A DNA stretch of 64,000 bases from Thermothelomyces thermophilus ATCC 42464 (lineage: Eukaryota > Ascomycota > Sordariomycetes > Sordariales > Chaetomiaceae): positions 124,001 through 188,000 of the forward strand of contig NC_016474.1 in assembly GCF_000226095.1 (NCBI RefSeq), given 5' to 3'. The position numbers and the translations under genes were made by a program. The notes under the pieces are model-generated. The model searched no databases. It was not told the DNA's origin and saw nothing but the letters and a program-made list of their open reading frames with translations. Below, in pieces: positions 1-12,900 of the stretch (positions are counted from its first letter, which is position 1; each line of letters begins with the position of its first letter).

Positions 1-154
1 GTGAGTTCCTGGTCGCTTCCTACTCTGGCCTTGGGTACCTCTTTAATTACCCCTGGTCCCAATTCTGAACAAACCGCCCATGAATGAGGGAATAGGAGAA
101 GGCGTGCCCGGATTGAGGATGAGATGCTAATGAGGGGGGAAACACATTGATTAG

Positions 155-1024
155 CCACCGCATCAGCGGCAAGACCCCGATCGAGGACATTGTCGAGACC
201 ATGAAGGAATTCGTCGAGTGCGCCCCTCCCTCCGCCCTTGTTTCGCATCTGTGTCTTTCCGTTCCTCCCACTCCCACCAAACCCACCTAATTACCCCTTG
301 CTCTCGTTTTCCTGTTCCTTCTCGCACCTAACCTTGGCCCCTCCACCATACGCTGACGACGCAACATAGATCCGGCCAGGTGCGGTACCTCGGGCTCTCC
401 GAGTGCGGCGCCGACACGCTCCGCCGGGCGGTCCGCGTGCACCCGATCCACGCGTACCAGATCGAATACAGCCCGTTCACGCTCGACATCGAGCGTCCCG
501 GCTCGGGCGGCGGCAGCGGCGGCAGCGGCGTGGACGATACCCTGGCGCGCACGTGCCGCGACCTGGGCATCGCCATTGTCGCCTACTCCCCTCTCGGGCG
601 GGGGGTGGTGACGGGCCGGCACGCCTCGGCCGACGAGTTCCGCGCGGAGCTCGAGGAGAACGACTTCCGCCGGCTGGTGCCGCGCTTCTCGGCCGACAAC
701 CTGCCGCACAACATGCGGCTCGCCGAGGTGTTCAAGGAGCGGGCGGCGGCGGCGGCGCGCAAGGGGAAGGGGAACGAGGGGTGCACGCCGGCGCAGCTGG
801 TCCTGGCGTGGCTCATGAAGCAGGACGGCGTGTTCCCCATCCCGGGGACGAAGAGGATCGCGTTCCTGGAGGAGAACGTCGGGGCGAACGCCGTCTTCGA
901 GCGCATGACGGACGACGACGAGAGGGAGATCCGGGCGGCCGTCGAGAGCGCCGAGGTCCGCGGGACGCGCTACCCGGAGGCCATGATGGGCGGGCTGGTA
1001 AAGGACACGCCGCCGAGACAGTGA
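155..1024 (+). CDS. Aldo/keto reductase, C-terminal part (5' end outside window)
   Basis: NADP-dependent oxidoreductase of the aldo/keto reductase superfamily (TIM barrel, probably cytosolic); the substrate cannot be told. Two exons are visible, 155-217 and 370-1024, around an intron at 218-369 whose splice keeps the frame (VE|SGQVRYLGLSE). The window opens with GTGAGT, which looks like the 5' splice site of a previous intron ending at TTAG 151-154, with a branch-like GCTAATG near 126. Family motifs seen are the TPIED helix, QIEYSPFTLDIE, the VAYSPLGRG strand and IPGTKR...LEENVGA, the usual cofactor-binding end. The Gly/Ser-rich stretch GSGGGSGGSG after the TLDIE strand is an unusual low-complexity insertion. 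The stop is TGA 1022-1024. Family membership is clear; closeness to yeast-type pyridoxal reductases is inference from overall similarity. Confidence 0.86.
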
Positions 1025-1857
1025 TATGAAGTGATGGGTGACGTGATGGCACCGAGTCAAGCAAGACTGAATCTCCGTGATCTCTCGGACTTGTCGCTCA
1101 TCTTCGCCGTTCTTTCGTCTCTCTCCTTTTCTTCGGTGCCTAATAATATAATTAGGGAACCAATCGCGCAGTGCCTCCTTGCAGGATGGATCTTGTGCAC
1201 GCCGGATGACTTGTCTTGCCTGTGGCTACAATTTGGCTCTCATGTCAGTCGTAGATTATCGGGACACCCAGCTCCGCAAAATCGGTCGTGGGGGGCTTGT
1301 CATTGCTAAGTCCATGCTTCCCCGAAGGTGTACATGGGTTCGACGCTTCCGGAAGCTCTGGGCGCGGAACAATCCCGCAACTAGGTTGGAATCAGAGCTA
1401 CAGTCCCTTTAGCTGAGGATAGCAACCTAGTTGCGCGTCTGTGATTCGGAACCACTGGATGGTGAGACCAACAGGGACACGTAATTATATCAGACCTCTC
1501 TGTCTCGGGATGCCCACGGCTACAGCTTCTTCTTTTCACACTTTCTTCAATGTATCTACCTACTTATTAATTATACGTCGTGAGCGTGTGGGAGTACGAG
1601 GAATGAGCGCTGCAAGGAGATGCTTGAGAATGCCATGCAGGTCTAAGAAACGGACATGAAAGCTCTGTGCAAAACGAATCACAACATTTTGTAATTATCT
1701 TACTCAAGAACTAGGTTTCTGTGTGAGTTCATACTAAGAATAATTAGCATGTGCCGTTCGTACCCTGCTACTCTATAAACGATATTAATTAGCTAATCAT
1801 CTAACTTTGAGTTTTGCTTATGAACAGGGCGCTAACTTCTCTCCCTCCTAAGCTTGC
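1025..1857. other. 3' flank of the reductase gene, no gene seen
   Basis: Mixed-composition sequence between the reductase stop and the copia element. Short open frames show no family resemblance and no conserved splice pattern. It holds the 3' UTR and ordinary intergenic DNA, growing more AT-rich toward the element. The last five bases (CTTGC, 1853-1857) are the left copy of the target-site duplication. Confidence 0.6.
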
Positions 1858-2071
1858 TATCAGAAGCTGTAGAGCTTCTAAGAGTATTAGCTACATACGT
1901 GCTACAGCGTATAAGGCGTCGTTGCCAACGCTTTGGCCAGTTCCTTTGTCAATAAATATTAGTCGTTTTGTCTCCTTTGTAGATAGTTTTAACAAGGCAC
2001 TCTGTCTCCTTCGTACAGTCACCTACTATAGACTGCTTTTAACGCTCCCGGAGCTCCTACTACGTTCGGTA
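1858..2071 (+). repeat. 5' LTR of copia element C1
   Basis: A 214-bp direct repeat of 23903-24116, colinear over its whole length with mainly C/T and G/A differences. The TG start has become TA and the terminal CA has become TA, as expected of RIP. A short open frame covering this LTR is chance. Confidence 0.93.
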
Positions 2072-2088
2072 GTTATAAGCCTGGCGCC
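2072..2088 (+). other. Probable primer-binding site of C1 (half initiator-tRNA type)
   Basis: The sequence directly after the LTR, GTTATAAGCCTGGCGCC, resembles the complement of the anticodon arm of fungal initiator tRNA-Met (GTTATGAGCCCAGCGC, from memory); about 13 of 17 positions agree and two of the differences are RIP-type. Drosophila copia and yeast Ty5 prime from a half tRNA at this place. The role is inferred. Confidence 0.5.
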
Positions 2089-2099
2089 TTGACTACTCC

Positions 2100-3497
2100 T
2101 CTGCTAATGTATCTTTAATATTAGTAGTAGCTTCTTCTATTACGAACTCTCTTACCTTGCTTTAATACGCTTTTGACGACGTGTCTATTATGTCTGAGAT
2201 CCTAGTTAAGACTTCTATATGCCTTATAGGGCCTAGTTTCTAGAACTTGTGGTATATTAAACTGTAGTTATAGGCTAAATTCGCTGGTATATAGGGATTT
2301 GTCGACCCTGATGGCGACCGCGAGCTAGATCTGGAAGTTCCGTAGCGCCTAACCTATAAGTAAGCTAGAGATAACCTTATCCTAGCTTCCTAGGAGTAAC
2401 TTATAGAAGGATTATTGCCCTTGATATCTATAGATTTAATACCTTCTAATGTAGCTATCGTAGCTAAATTCGTATAACTATAAGACTTCTTTTATGAAGA
2501 TATTATATATACTATAGACGTTAGTAAGTAGATAGGATAGCTATAATACTAGCTAGTATATACTATAGATTCTAAGCTTTATAAAGCTATAAAAGCATAT
2601 AGGAAGAGGGATATTAACCTTATTAGAGGGATTATCTAGGCGCTTTGCTCTATACTTATACTATCTATTGTAATGCTCTATACGATAGTTACTATATAAT
2701 ATATAACTAGTCTTAATATACCTAAGCGTTTAGGAGTCAATCTATAGCGCTAGATTTGTGACTTTAATATTACCTTCTAGCGAGCTATCTAATACGATAT
2801 CCTAGAAGTATAAGGTATATAAGGACTTTACGCCTTCCTTGATACTATTGTTATATATATCTTGCTAACCTAGGTAGCAAATAAAAGAATAGAAATCGAG
2901 CTTGCTAATAGTATAGGATAGCTACTTCTAGAGCTTAATACCCTTATTATAATAGCTAAGATCCTAATTAATAAGGATATATAACCTAGAGTCTCTTAAA
3001 AGTATAGAATCTTCTTGATAACTTATATACTAATACTTCCTATAGCTTAAAAAAGTAGTAAGGAGAGAGGTAGAGACTTGTATATTTAGTAGTATAATAC
3101 GAGATGTCCTTATAAGTATCTAAGACATCTATAGGATCCAGTAGACTATTATATACTTAAGCAAGCTATTCATAGTAATAAGTAATATTTATATCTTTTC
3201 GATAAGGAGTATAAGAGGATTTACTAGGAGCTTAATAAGCCAAAGTAGGCTAAACTAAAAAATTAACTTATTACTAAGTAAGGGGAGCTATTCTATTCTA
3301 GGTAGTTAAGGGTAGGATACCCTAGTTCCTTTAATATATTAATTATTAGCCCTTAACTACTTGGCAAGCTTTCGACTTACTATAGGGCGTTTAGTATAGT
3401 CGCTCTATAATATTATCCTCTTTTAAAAAGCACTCTACTAGACTTATATAACATAACCTACTTAGTTAACGATAAGAAGTTCCTTTTACCTAAGACG
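2100..3497 (+). pseudogene. C1 gag and start of protease (RIP-inactivated)
   Basis: Left coding part of the copia polyprotein before the E1 insertion. Near 3105-3160, in the frame that later reads protease, lies a mutated zinc knuckle with Cys, Lys, Tyr (from Cys), His and a final Tyr-Tyr (from Cys), resembling the gag knuckle of fungal copia elements. Just before 3497 the frame reads a V-N-D-K-K-F-L-L-P-K stretch typical of the region after the protease active site. It resumes without a shift at 18760 once E1 and one AGACG copy are removed. The gag start codon could not be fixed. The frame holds many TAG and TAA stops of RIP type. Confidence 0.65.
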
Positions 3498-3955
3498 TAT
3501 AACAAACCTAACTCAGACTTCTTCTAAAAGGGTTCAGACGAAGGTAGATTGAGCGGGACAAGCAGACAAGTCGTCTAAGGGATTCGGTAAAGCTAAAGGG
3601 TTTATAATAACACTAGAGTTATCTCTTACAGTAGTTAATAACGATGCTTAGTATAAGTACTATGATTATAAGGGTTGCTATCACTAGTAAACTCCTAGAG
3701 TCTACTATAACGAGTGACTATTTATATATATATATACTTCTGTCGGTTGCTTATAGTCCCCTTCTATCCTGTCCTTAGATTGCCTTCGGTAGCTAGCTAT
3801 TCTCTGCTATCTTTCCCTTTTTGGCAATTGTTTGCCTGTGGTAGCCTATGCTTCCTAGCGATCCTATATTAGCCTCGCTTCGTATCCTTCTTGATTAGTA
3901 GCTTATTTAGCCTGCTATACCTTACTAGGTTATAGTATATAGTTAGCTTATAATA
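3498..3955 (-). repeat. 3' LTR of E1
   Basis: A 458-bp LTR, direct repeat of 18297-18754. Its TGTGACGAACC end has decayed to TATAACAAACC and its GTGACA end to ATAATA, all RIP-type changes. It is adjacent to TSD copy AGACG (3493-3497). Confidence 0.93.
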
Positions 3956-4071
3956 TAATGCCCCTTCTTTAGGGCTTTTGACTTAAAAGCTTCTTATGAC
4001 TTGTCTTAAATATTACTAATACCCCCTTTTCCTAGTAGGTAATGTCCTTCTTCTATTAACTTCCTTTTACT

Positions 4072-4749
4072 ATAGCTAATTATATTCCTAGGAATTGTTA
4101 TAATCTTAAATATAAACGATATACTATTATAATTAAGATTAAGTAAGAGGGTTATAAAGTTACTATATCTTATAAGCGTTATTAGAATACGAAGCTACGA
4201 AAGCATTATATAATAATAAAGAGTTTAAACAAGTATTAAAACTATATTTATATAGGTAAGAAGTATAGTAGTCTAAACGTTATAGATACCTATAGGTTCC
4301 TCGTTATTTTCCTTTGTAGTCTTAGGTTACTAACTATCTTAGTCCTTTCGAATTTGTTAGAGCAAGAGAAGGTTTCAAGGGAGATTACTAAGACCAAGGT
4401 ATTACTTGCTTAGACATTAAGCCGTTTAAGTCGATTACGTCGTTTATAGCAATCCCTGCGCGATCGTAGTACCAAAGTTTTTCGTCGTAGCGTAGCTCGT
4501 CTAGAGGAGGAGGAAGAGCTAAATACTCCTTTGCCGATGTTAGAGACGTAAACCCTCGCGGGTTAGGCTTAGGCGTTAGGTGCTTTTGATATGCTTGATT
4601 AGGAGTCGATTAGGTTAGATCCTAGTCCTAATTCTAGCAGGTTCCTTTCTTTTTCTATTAGGGAATAGGCTTTAGAGCCGGTTTTTATAGCTAGTTAGGA
4701 TTTTACTAATAGAACTGCTTTAGTACCTTAAGGCAATTTAGGTTTTTAA
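4072..4749 (+). pseudogene. E1 antisense ORF (six-Cys protein), opposite to gag-pol
   Basis: A 678-nt reading frame on the strand opposite E1 gag-pol, between pol and the 3' LTR. The start is ATA where X has ATG (ATAGCTAAT against ATGGCTAAT), and the stop is TAA 4747-4749. The length equals that of the matching frames in E2 and X. Cys codons of the N-terminal motif have largely become Tyr. The last 65 nt overlap the end of pol tail to tail. See the X copy for the best-preserved reading; the function is unknown. Confidence 0.75.
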
Positions 4750-7030
4750 TAGGTTCTTATAAGTTATCTTCTAATCTAAAATTAAGCTATTTGACTAGGT
4801 ACTATAGTTCTCTACTAATGATATATAAATCTAGAATCTCTTTAATGTTCTATTCTTTCTCTTTATCCTTTGCTTCGATATATATAGTAACCTTAGCGTT
4901 CTTTAGTATTAGTTCGAGAAGTGAAATATAAAAAATATCTATCTATAGTTATATAGATAATAGTAACAATAGTTAGTAGTTAGATATCGAAATTCGTTCT
5001 TTAATAACGAAGGGTCTGACCTTCTTAAAGTCTAGCTTTGTGCTTAGTCGTTTGGTTTATAAGTTTTGTATGATTAGGTAGACTTTGTCTCCCCTCTTTA
5101 GGCAAGGTCCCTTGAGCCTATATTTATCGTAGTAGTTCTTTATTCTAGTCTTGATAAACTTGAGTTCCTTTTTAAGCTTTTTATATAGTACGTATATTTG
5201 TTCTGCTTTGACTGCTGCTCTTGGCACTATAACCTCTAGTCCTTACCTAAGGTCTGCTTTATATCTATAGTTCGCGAAGAATAGTATAACTTTAGTTATT
5301 TCTATTGGCGTTATATTATAAGCAAGTTATATTGTTAGTAATAGTATGACCTAGTTGTCTTACTAGTACTTGATATAAGAACGGAGATACTGTTTAATAA
5401 CTTGGTTTAGTCGCTCCATTTGTCTATTAGTCTGTAGGTAATATACCGTTAATAGCTTACTATTAATACCTAATTATTATATTAACGCTTACTGAAACTT
5501 CGACACGAACTTAGTATCTCTATTAGTAATCTATTCTTATAGCTAAATATATATTAATATAACTTGCCGATAGATTACGTCTACTAACTATTTTACTATC
5601 TAGGACTCTTTATAGGGAAAGAAGTATACCTATTTAATTAGGCGATCTATTATAGTAAGAATACTATTATAAGTTACTCTTATAGCTATATCCTTAGATT
5701 CCGATAGCTTTGTAATAAAGTCTATTATAATTAAACTTTATAGTTTATTAGCTATTAGCAATGGCTAAAGTAGCCTATATAGCTTGTATCGTGCCGTTTT
5801 GCTTCGATTGCAAATGTCGTAGTTCCATATAACTTTCTTAACTTATACTATTAACTATAGAAAGTTATAATGTTTCCCAACTTATACGACAATCTTTATA
5901 ACTCCTTTATATCCTCTAAGTTTCGACTTATAGAGTTCCCAAATCATTCGTAGCTATTAATCCCCATTATAGATATATACTTTACCTCGGTACTAGAGTT
6001 TCCTATCTCTTTCTTCTACTCCGTTAGGTATTAGTAGTCCAGGTACTACTTAATACTATATCTTATTAATCCTTTCTTCTCGAAAGATTGCGTAATACTC
6101 TAAGAACGAGTCAAGTAGATCATCTTCTATAGGTGTCTACGTTTCGTGATGTAGCGTTCCGTCTGTTCGTTCTTTGAATAACGGTAGTGTTGTTTCCGTT
6201 CGTCCTTCTATATAATCCGTTCGTCGGCTTAAGATGTCTGCTTATACGTTCTCTTTGCCCTTCTTATAGCAGATCTCGAAGTTAAATTCCGTAAGGAATT
6301 CTACCTATTATATTTGTCGTCTATTAAGCTCCTTTGTCGTTATAAAGTATCGCAAGTTCTTATAATCTATATATACTTATACTAGTTTAATTATACCGCT
6401 AAGGTATAGTCGCTATTCCTTGAAAGCTTTAATAATTATAAGTAGTTCCTTATTATAGATTAGATAATTGAGACGTAGTCTATTAAGCTTCTTTAAAAAG
6501 AAGGCTATAAGATATAGCTTTCCTTGTCTGTCTCGTTATCCTAATTATCCTCCGATAGTATAGTCTAAAGCATCCGTTTCTACCTTAAATGGCTTCTTAG
6601 GATCTAGTAGTACTAGTATTAGATCTTTGGTAATAGCGTTATAGATTTACGTAAATACTTGCTTATGCTATTCTTTCTATTAGAATTTAGTGTTTTTCCT
6701 AGTAAGTTTATATAAAGGTCGTACAATCGCTCTAAAGTTCCTAATGAACATCTAGTAGAAGTTTATAAATCTAATAAAGCTTTATACTTCTATAACTAAC
6801 ATCGGTTGTAGCCAATTCTTAATAGCTTTAACCTTTAAAGGTTCTATCTAGATTTATCTTAGGGATATCTTATATCCTAAAAATACCGTTTTCCTAATAT
6901 AGAATTCGCTCTTTTCCTTATTAACTAATAGTTCATATATATATAGCGTGTCTAATATTACTTTTACGTACTTCCGGTGTTTGTTTATTGTCTTAGAGAA
7001 GATAAGTATATTATCGAGATAATATACCGT

Positions 7031-7490
7031 TATTACGAGCCAACCATATACCGCGACCCGGTGGAGCACAGGAGGCTAAATGAGCTACCAATCAAGAAGG
7101 GCACGAAGCGAGGCTGATACAAGATCACTAGGGAGCGCAGGCTACCATAGGCAAACGATTACCAAAAGGGAAAGATAGCAGAGGATAGCTAGCTACTAAA
7201 GGCAATCTAAGGATAAGATAAAAGGGGACTATAAGCGATCGGCAGAAGTATATATATATATAAATAGCCACTCGTTATAGTAGACTCTAAGAGTTCACCA
7301 GTGATAATAACTACAACCTATAATCACAAGTACTTATACTAAGCATTACTAACCATTATAGGAGATAACTCTAGTGTTATTATAAACTCTTTAGCTTTAC
7401 CGAATCCCTTAGACGACTTATACGTTTATCCCACTTAAATTTACCTCTATCTAAACCCTTTTAGAAGAAGTCTAAGCTAGGTTCGTTATA
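7031..7490 (+). repeat. 5' LTR of E2
   Basis: A 460-bp LTR starting TATTACGAGCC (from TGTCACGAGCC) and ending GTTATA (from GTCACA), direct repeat of 14199-14658. It is clearly less mutated in its U3 than the E1 3' LTR a few kilobases away. Confidence 0.93.
7249..7310 (+). promoter_or_regulatory. LTR core promoter: TATA tract and probable transcription start
   Basis: An alternating TA tract ending TAAATAG lies at 7249-7267. About 50 nt downstream, AGTGATAATAA (7300-7310) matches, allowing for RIP, the reverse complement of the primer-binding region just after the LTR. In Tf1/sushi-type elements the first bases of the transcript pair with that site, so this is the likely start of R. Confidence 0.5.
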
Positions 7491-7506
7491 CATTACTATT
7501 ACTCTC
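7491..7506 (+). other. Primer-binding region of E2
   Basis: Sixteen bases directly after the 5' LTR and 12 nt before the gag start codon. It carries no obvious TGG tRNA 3'-end complement. Its counterparts in X and Z are complementary to an 11-nt stretch in the LTR, which suggests self-priming. Confidence 0.45.
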
Positions 7507-7517
7507 TTTATTCTGTT

Positions 7518-9980
7518 ATAGCTTAGAACGGAGGTAATTTCGACCTCGATATCGACATAGCTACTAACGTCACGGCCGAATAGCTGCTTGCCTAGCTCGG
7601 TCAACTCTAGTAGCGGATCTAGGAGTTAGACTAGAGAGACAAGGTTGCTTAAGCTCGGATCAAGGAACTCGAAAACGGCGAAAAGCACTCGTAGAAGCTA
7701 GTTAACGAGGCCTACACCAAAATTAAGGCACTCGAGGGCGCCAAAGCGAACCGTATTAAGATCGAACTACCTGGTAAGTATAGAGGAACTAAGGAGGATC
7801 TTATAGGATTCCTAACGAACCTCCGATCCTACTTCTGGCTTAATGACGACAAGTTTCCGGATGATAAAGCCAAAGTCTTCTATATAGCTATAAGACTAGA
7901 GGGTAAGGTACTTAGATGGTTCGAGCCTATATAGAATGACTATCTTACTAAGGAAGATAAAGACGACCAAGACGCGTTTATATAGGCAGTCTTTCGATCT
8001 TATGACTAGTTTAAAGAAGAGCTTTAGAAGGTTTTTAGTGACAAAGATAAGAAGATTTATATATAAGAAAGACTTGCTAGTCTTCGATAGACCAAGTTAG
8101 TAGCCTTCTATACTATATAGTTTAGATAGGATATATTTAAGTCTTAGCTTAATAATAAGGTATTAATATAACTATTTTATAATAGCTTAAAGGAGAAGGT
8201 TAAAGATAAGTTATATAAGTATAACTAGCCTAAGACCCTGGATAAATATATTATATAGGCTATTAGAATTAATAATCGACTCTATATATAAGAGTAGTAG
8301 AAATGAGGTTAGACGAACGGAACTACGGTTAAGGTTAACAATAAGAAAAAACGAGTATACGTTAGCATATCGTATAAGATATATCCTAGAGCTATAGATA
8401 TAGATATAGTATAAAAGTAAGATAAGAAAAAGACGGCTAAAGATAAGTCTAACGTTATCTACTATAACTATAGAAAGAAAGAACACTATAAACGAGAATG
8501 TCAAAGCCTAAAGAAAGACTAGAAACTAGTCCTTAGAAAGGAAATTATAGCTATTAACGAAAATACCAAGGATGTTATCAAAGTAGCGGCTATAAGCTAC
8601 GAGAACAGGGATAGCGATATAGATAGTCTCGGACGTAATGGCGATAGTAAAGACGAACAAACACCGTACTCCGAACTGGTTACTATAGACCTAGAAATAG
8701 GTCTTGCCGAATAGGATACGGCAAGAGAATATATACTACTAATTTCGATTCTTCTAGCCTTAAGGTAGTAGGGTTTCACAGTTACCTAGAGGCAGGATAG
8801 ATCGTAGACGACCAATACCTAAGGAATTGAAAGACCCGGACCTAATGTTCTATTCCTCTAGGAACGAATCGAATAGTATCGTAACGAAGTTTTCCGGCTT
8901 AATACGGAACTACGCAAACGGGATAGACGCTTGATTTGACTTACCTAGTAGAGTGATGAAATAAGGGACAAGATAAGGGAACTCTGACGTATTATAGAAA
9001 CTATTAAAGGGGAATAGCCTATAATATATAATAGGCCTAATAGCTATACCAAGTATTTTGACGATTAGCAACTTAGCTACGACGTATAGAACCTAGAGTA
9101 CTAGTTTATACGCGTAAACCATGGAAAAGACAAACGTATATAGGAAAACTACTAGAAGAAACACTCCTATCTTAGCATTAGAGTACCTATAGTATATATA
9201 TAGTAGGAAGGATTTAGAAAAGAATTCTAATACCTTCTAGGCAACGCTATATAACCATACCTATAATATAAGGCATATATATAAGTGCTTTAGTTCTAGT
9301 GTATATTATACGAATGCCGATATTACTTTCGCGACAAGTTCGAAAACAATCACTAGCTAACCTAACAAGGAAATGAGGACAGAAGCCTCCGCCCTGTAGA
9401 ATAGGTCTATAATGTAGGAAACAGAGCGGCTGAATTGCTCTGGAAAATCGAAGCCCGTGATCTAGAAGGCATTACGGTAGTATTAAAACGAGCCTAGCCT
9501 AGGTACTACAGAACAGGACGAGATATATAGGACTCGTACCAAAGTAACGACTACCTCTACTACGCGGACGAAAAGAAATCGCGGATTTAGGAGCTTTAGA
9601 TGAAGCTATAGTACGTACGACAGAAAGTAAAACGGACCTAATAGTAGGAAGCTATTAGCACTCAATGGCTCGTAGAAATAAGTACGATCGACAAAACCGC
9701 TATTAGCCGAATAACCGAAGAGGTTAGCACTAACCTAGGAAACGGGTCAGGGCCCTTCGAGGGGCCTGAAAACTATTAATGCCTATATAATGGCAAGTGG
9801 TAGCATAGTATAGGAGGAACTAGTATAAGAGACTACTATATCAAGACCTCCTAGTAGAAACATAGGAAATTACTATAATCTTTAGACGATGGCGGCAAGA
9901 CAAGCGATTATAGATAATAGCATAATGGAAATAGTACGGAATACTTATACTAGTAGATAGTAAAGCAAAGATAAACCTGA
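7518..9980 (+). pseudogene. E2 gag, long form (820 codons), RIP-inactivated
   Basis: Starts at ATA where X has ATG (ATGGTTCAGAACGG) and ends at TGA 9978-9980. The length, 2463 nt, is identical in X and Z. The N-terminal half is a coiled, charged segment followed by the capsid-like region with KIELPGKYRGTKEDLIGFL and LRWFEPIWNDYLT-type motifs. A CCHC knuckle follows near codon 315-328, with Cys changed to Tyr. About 490 further codons before protease include a second Cys/His cluster. Stops are mainly TAG from CAG. It overlaps pol by 40 nt. Confidence 0.82.
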
Positions 9981-12900
9981 TTTCGCCGATACTTATGAAT
10001 TAGCTATAGATACTCTAGAGAATAAAACGGAAGCATAGTATAGTTAAAGGGCTATTTCCGATATAATAGGTATATAGGGAGACCAAACCGATCGATATTA
10101 CTATAGCAGGGAAAACTATAATAGTTATATTTAATATTATAGATATAGGCGACAATAAAGATATAATATTAGGATTATTATAGTATAAAGATTATAACCC
10201 GGACATTAGCTAGAAGAATAGTAGCTACCTACGACCCTAAATGGAGTTATATTTGACTAGCGAGATAGGGAGCACACAAGGATCGCGAGCGGACAATGCT
10301 TAGAGGAAGGCATGTCCTACAGATCTACCGTAAGAGACGGACAGTAGTAGGCAGACTACTACGGACTCTAGAAGAAGTAGTATAACGACACCGATGTTAC
10401 GATAGGAGGAACAAGCTAAATTACTAATAGCTATTCTCTCCGTTAATAAATGCGGAGCACTGTAACTAGAGTAGTAGGTTGAGATAGGAGAAATCGCTAG
10501 TATCGCTATAGACAGAACCAAGTTTATATACTATTAGAAAGCCGAGAGATAAGATAAGACTAGGGAAGTACCAAAGGAATACGAAGGATACCTAACATTC
10601 GAACTAAAGCATCTAGAAGGATTACTAGAATACGGCCTATAGGATTATAAGATTAAGCTTAAGGAAGGAATATAACTAAAGTTCTTTAAAATTTACTATA
10701 CAAGCTAGATATAGAACGAAGAACATAAGCGATATTTAGAGGAGAACCTTTAAAGAGGATATATCCGCCTGTTAACATCGCTAGTAGGCTACCTAATTCT
10801 ATTTATACCTAAGAAAGACAGAAAGCTATAGTTATACGTCGACTATCGGCAACTTAACGAATAGACTGTGAAAAACCGATACTCGTTACCGCTAATCTCA
10901 CGGCTCCAAGATTAGTTAGCAGGAGCCTAATATTTTATACGTCTTGACTTGCTATCGGCCTATAACTATATATAGATTAAAGAAGGCAATAAGTGGAAAA
11001 CGGCCTTTAGGACACCTTATAACTACTACAAATACCTCGTCATGCTATTTAGACTTACGAATACGCCGGTAACGTTCTAAGCCCTAATTAATTAAGCTAT
11101 CTAACCCTTTCTCGACAAATTTACGGTATATTATCTCGACGATATACTTATCTTCTCTAAAACGATAGATAAATACCGGAAGTATATAAAAGTAGTACTA
11201 GACGCGTTATACGTGTATAAGCTATTAGTTAATAAGGAAAAGAGCGAATTTCACGTTAGGAAAACGGTGTTTTTAGGATACGAAATATCCCTAGGATAAA
11301 TCCGGATAGAACCCTTAAAGGTTAAAGCTATTAAGGATTAGCTACGACTAATATTAGTCACGGAAGTACGAAGTTTCATCAGGTTTACAAACTTCTACCG
11401 GATGTTCATTAGGAGCTTTAGAGTAATTATACGACCTTTATATGAACTTACTAGGAAGAATACTAAATTCTAATAGGAAGAGTAATATAAGTAAGTATTT
11501 ATATAGATCCGCGACGCTATTACTAAAGATCTAGTATTAGTATTACTAGACCCTAAGAAACTATTTAAGGTAGAAACGGACGCTTTAGACTATACTATCG
11601 GAGGATAATTAGGATAACGAGACAAACAAGGGAAGCTATATCCTATAGCCTTCTTTTTAAAGAAGCTCGATAGACTATATCTTAATTATCCGATCTACGA
11701 TAAGGAACTACTTACGATTGTCAAAGCTTTTAAGGAATGGCGACTATATCTTAGTAGTACGATCAAGCTAGTATAAGTATATATAGACTATAAGAATTTA
11801 TAGTACTTTATAACGACGAAGGAGCTTAATAGATAATAAATACAATAGGTAGAATTCCTTACGGAATTTGATTTTGAGATCTGCTATAAGAAGGGTAAAG
11901 AGAACGTACGAGCGGACGCCTTAAGCTGACGAACGGATTATATAGAAGGATAAACGGAAATAACGCTACCGTTATTTAAGGAACAAATAGATAGAACGCT
12001 ATATTACGAAACGTAGATACCTATAGGAGGTAACTTACTTGACTTGTTCCTAAAATGTCATATAATCTTTCGAGAAGAAAGGATTAACGAGGTATAGTAT
12101 TAAGTAATACCCGGACTAGTGGTACCCGATGGAGTGGAAGAAAAAGATAGGAAACTCTGGTACCAAGGCAAAGCATATATCTATGACGGGGATCAATAGT
12201 TACGAATGATTCGAGAACTCTACAAATCGAAACTCGGAGGATATAAAGGAGTTACGAAGACTATCATATAAGTCAAGAAATACTACGACTTTCTATAGCT
12301 AATGACATAAGTTAAGGAAGTCATATAGAGCTACAATATCTATAATCGAAGCAAAATGGCACGATATAAGCTATATAGGCTACTTTAGCTACTGCTAATA
12401 GCTAACAAACTATAGAGTTTAGTTATAATGGACTTTATTATAAAACTGCTAGAATCTAAGGATATAGCTATAGGGGTAATCTACGATAGTATTCTTACCA
12501 TAGTAGATCGCCTAACTAAATAGGTATACTTCTTTCCCTATAAGGAGTCCTAGATAGCTAAATAGCTGGTAGACATGATCTATCGGTAAGTTATATTAGT
12601 ATATACTTAGCTATAGGAATAGATCACCGATAGAGATACCAAGTTTGTATCGAAGTTCTGGTAAGCGTTAATATAACGATTAGGCATTAATAGTAAGCTG
12701 TTAACAGCATACTACCTATAGACTAATAGACAAACGGAACAACTAAACCAAGTTATTAAGCAGTACCTCTATTCTTACGTTAACTACTAGTAGGACGACT
12801 AGGTCATGCTATTACTAATAGTATAACTCGCCTACAATACAACGCTAACGGAAACGACCAAAGTTATACCGTTCTTCACGAACTATAGATATAAAGTAGA

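Noticed and set aside
1814-2092. 92-residue plus-strand open frame
   Set aside because: It coincides with the copia 5' LTR; the same sequence at 23903-24116 is not open over its length.
10300-10521. 73-residue open frame recurring at 15265, 49434, 54503 and 60316
   Set aside because: It recurs only because it is the shadow of the same protease-RT linker region of pol in each gypsy copy; the sense frame is the supported one.
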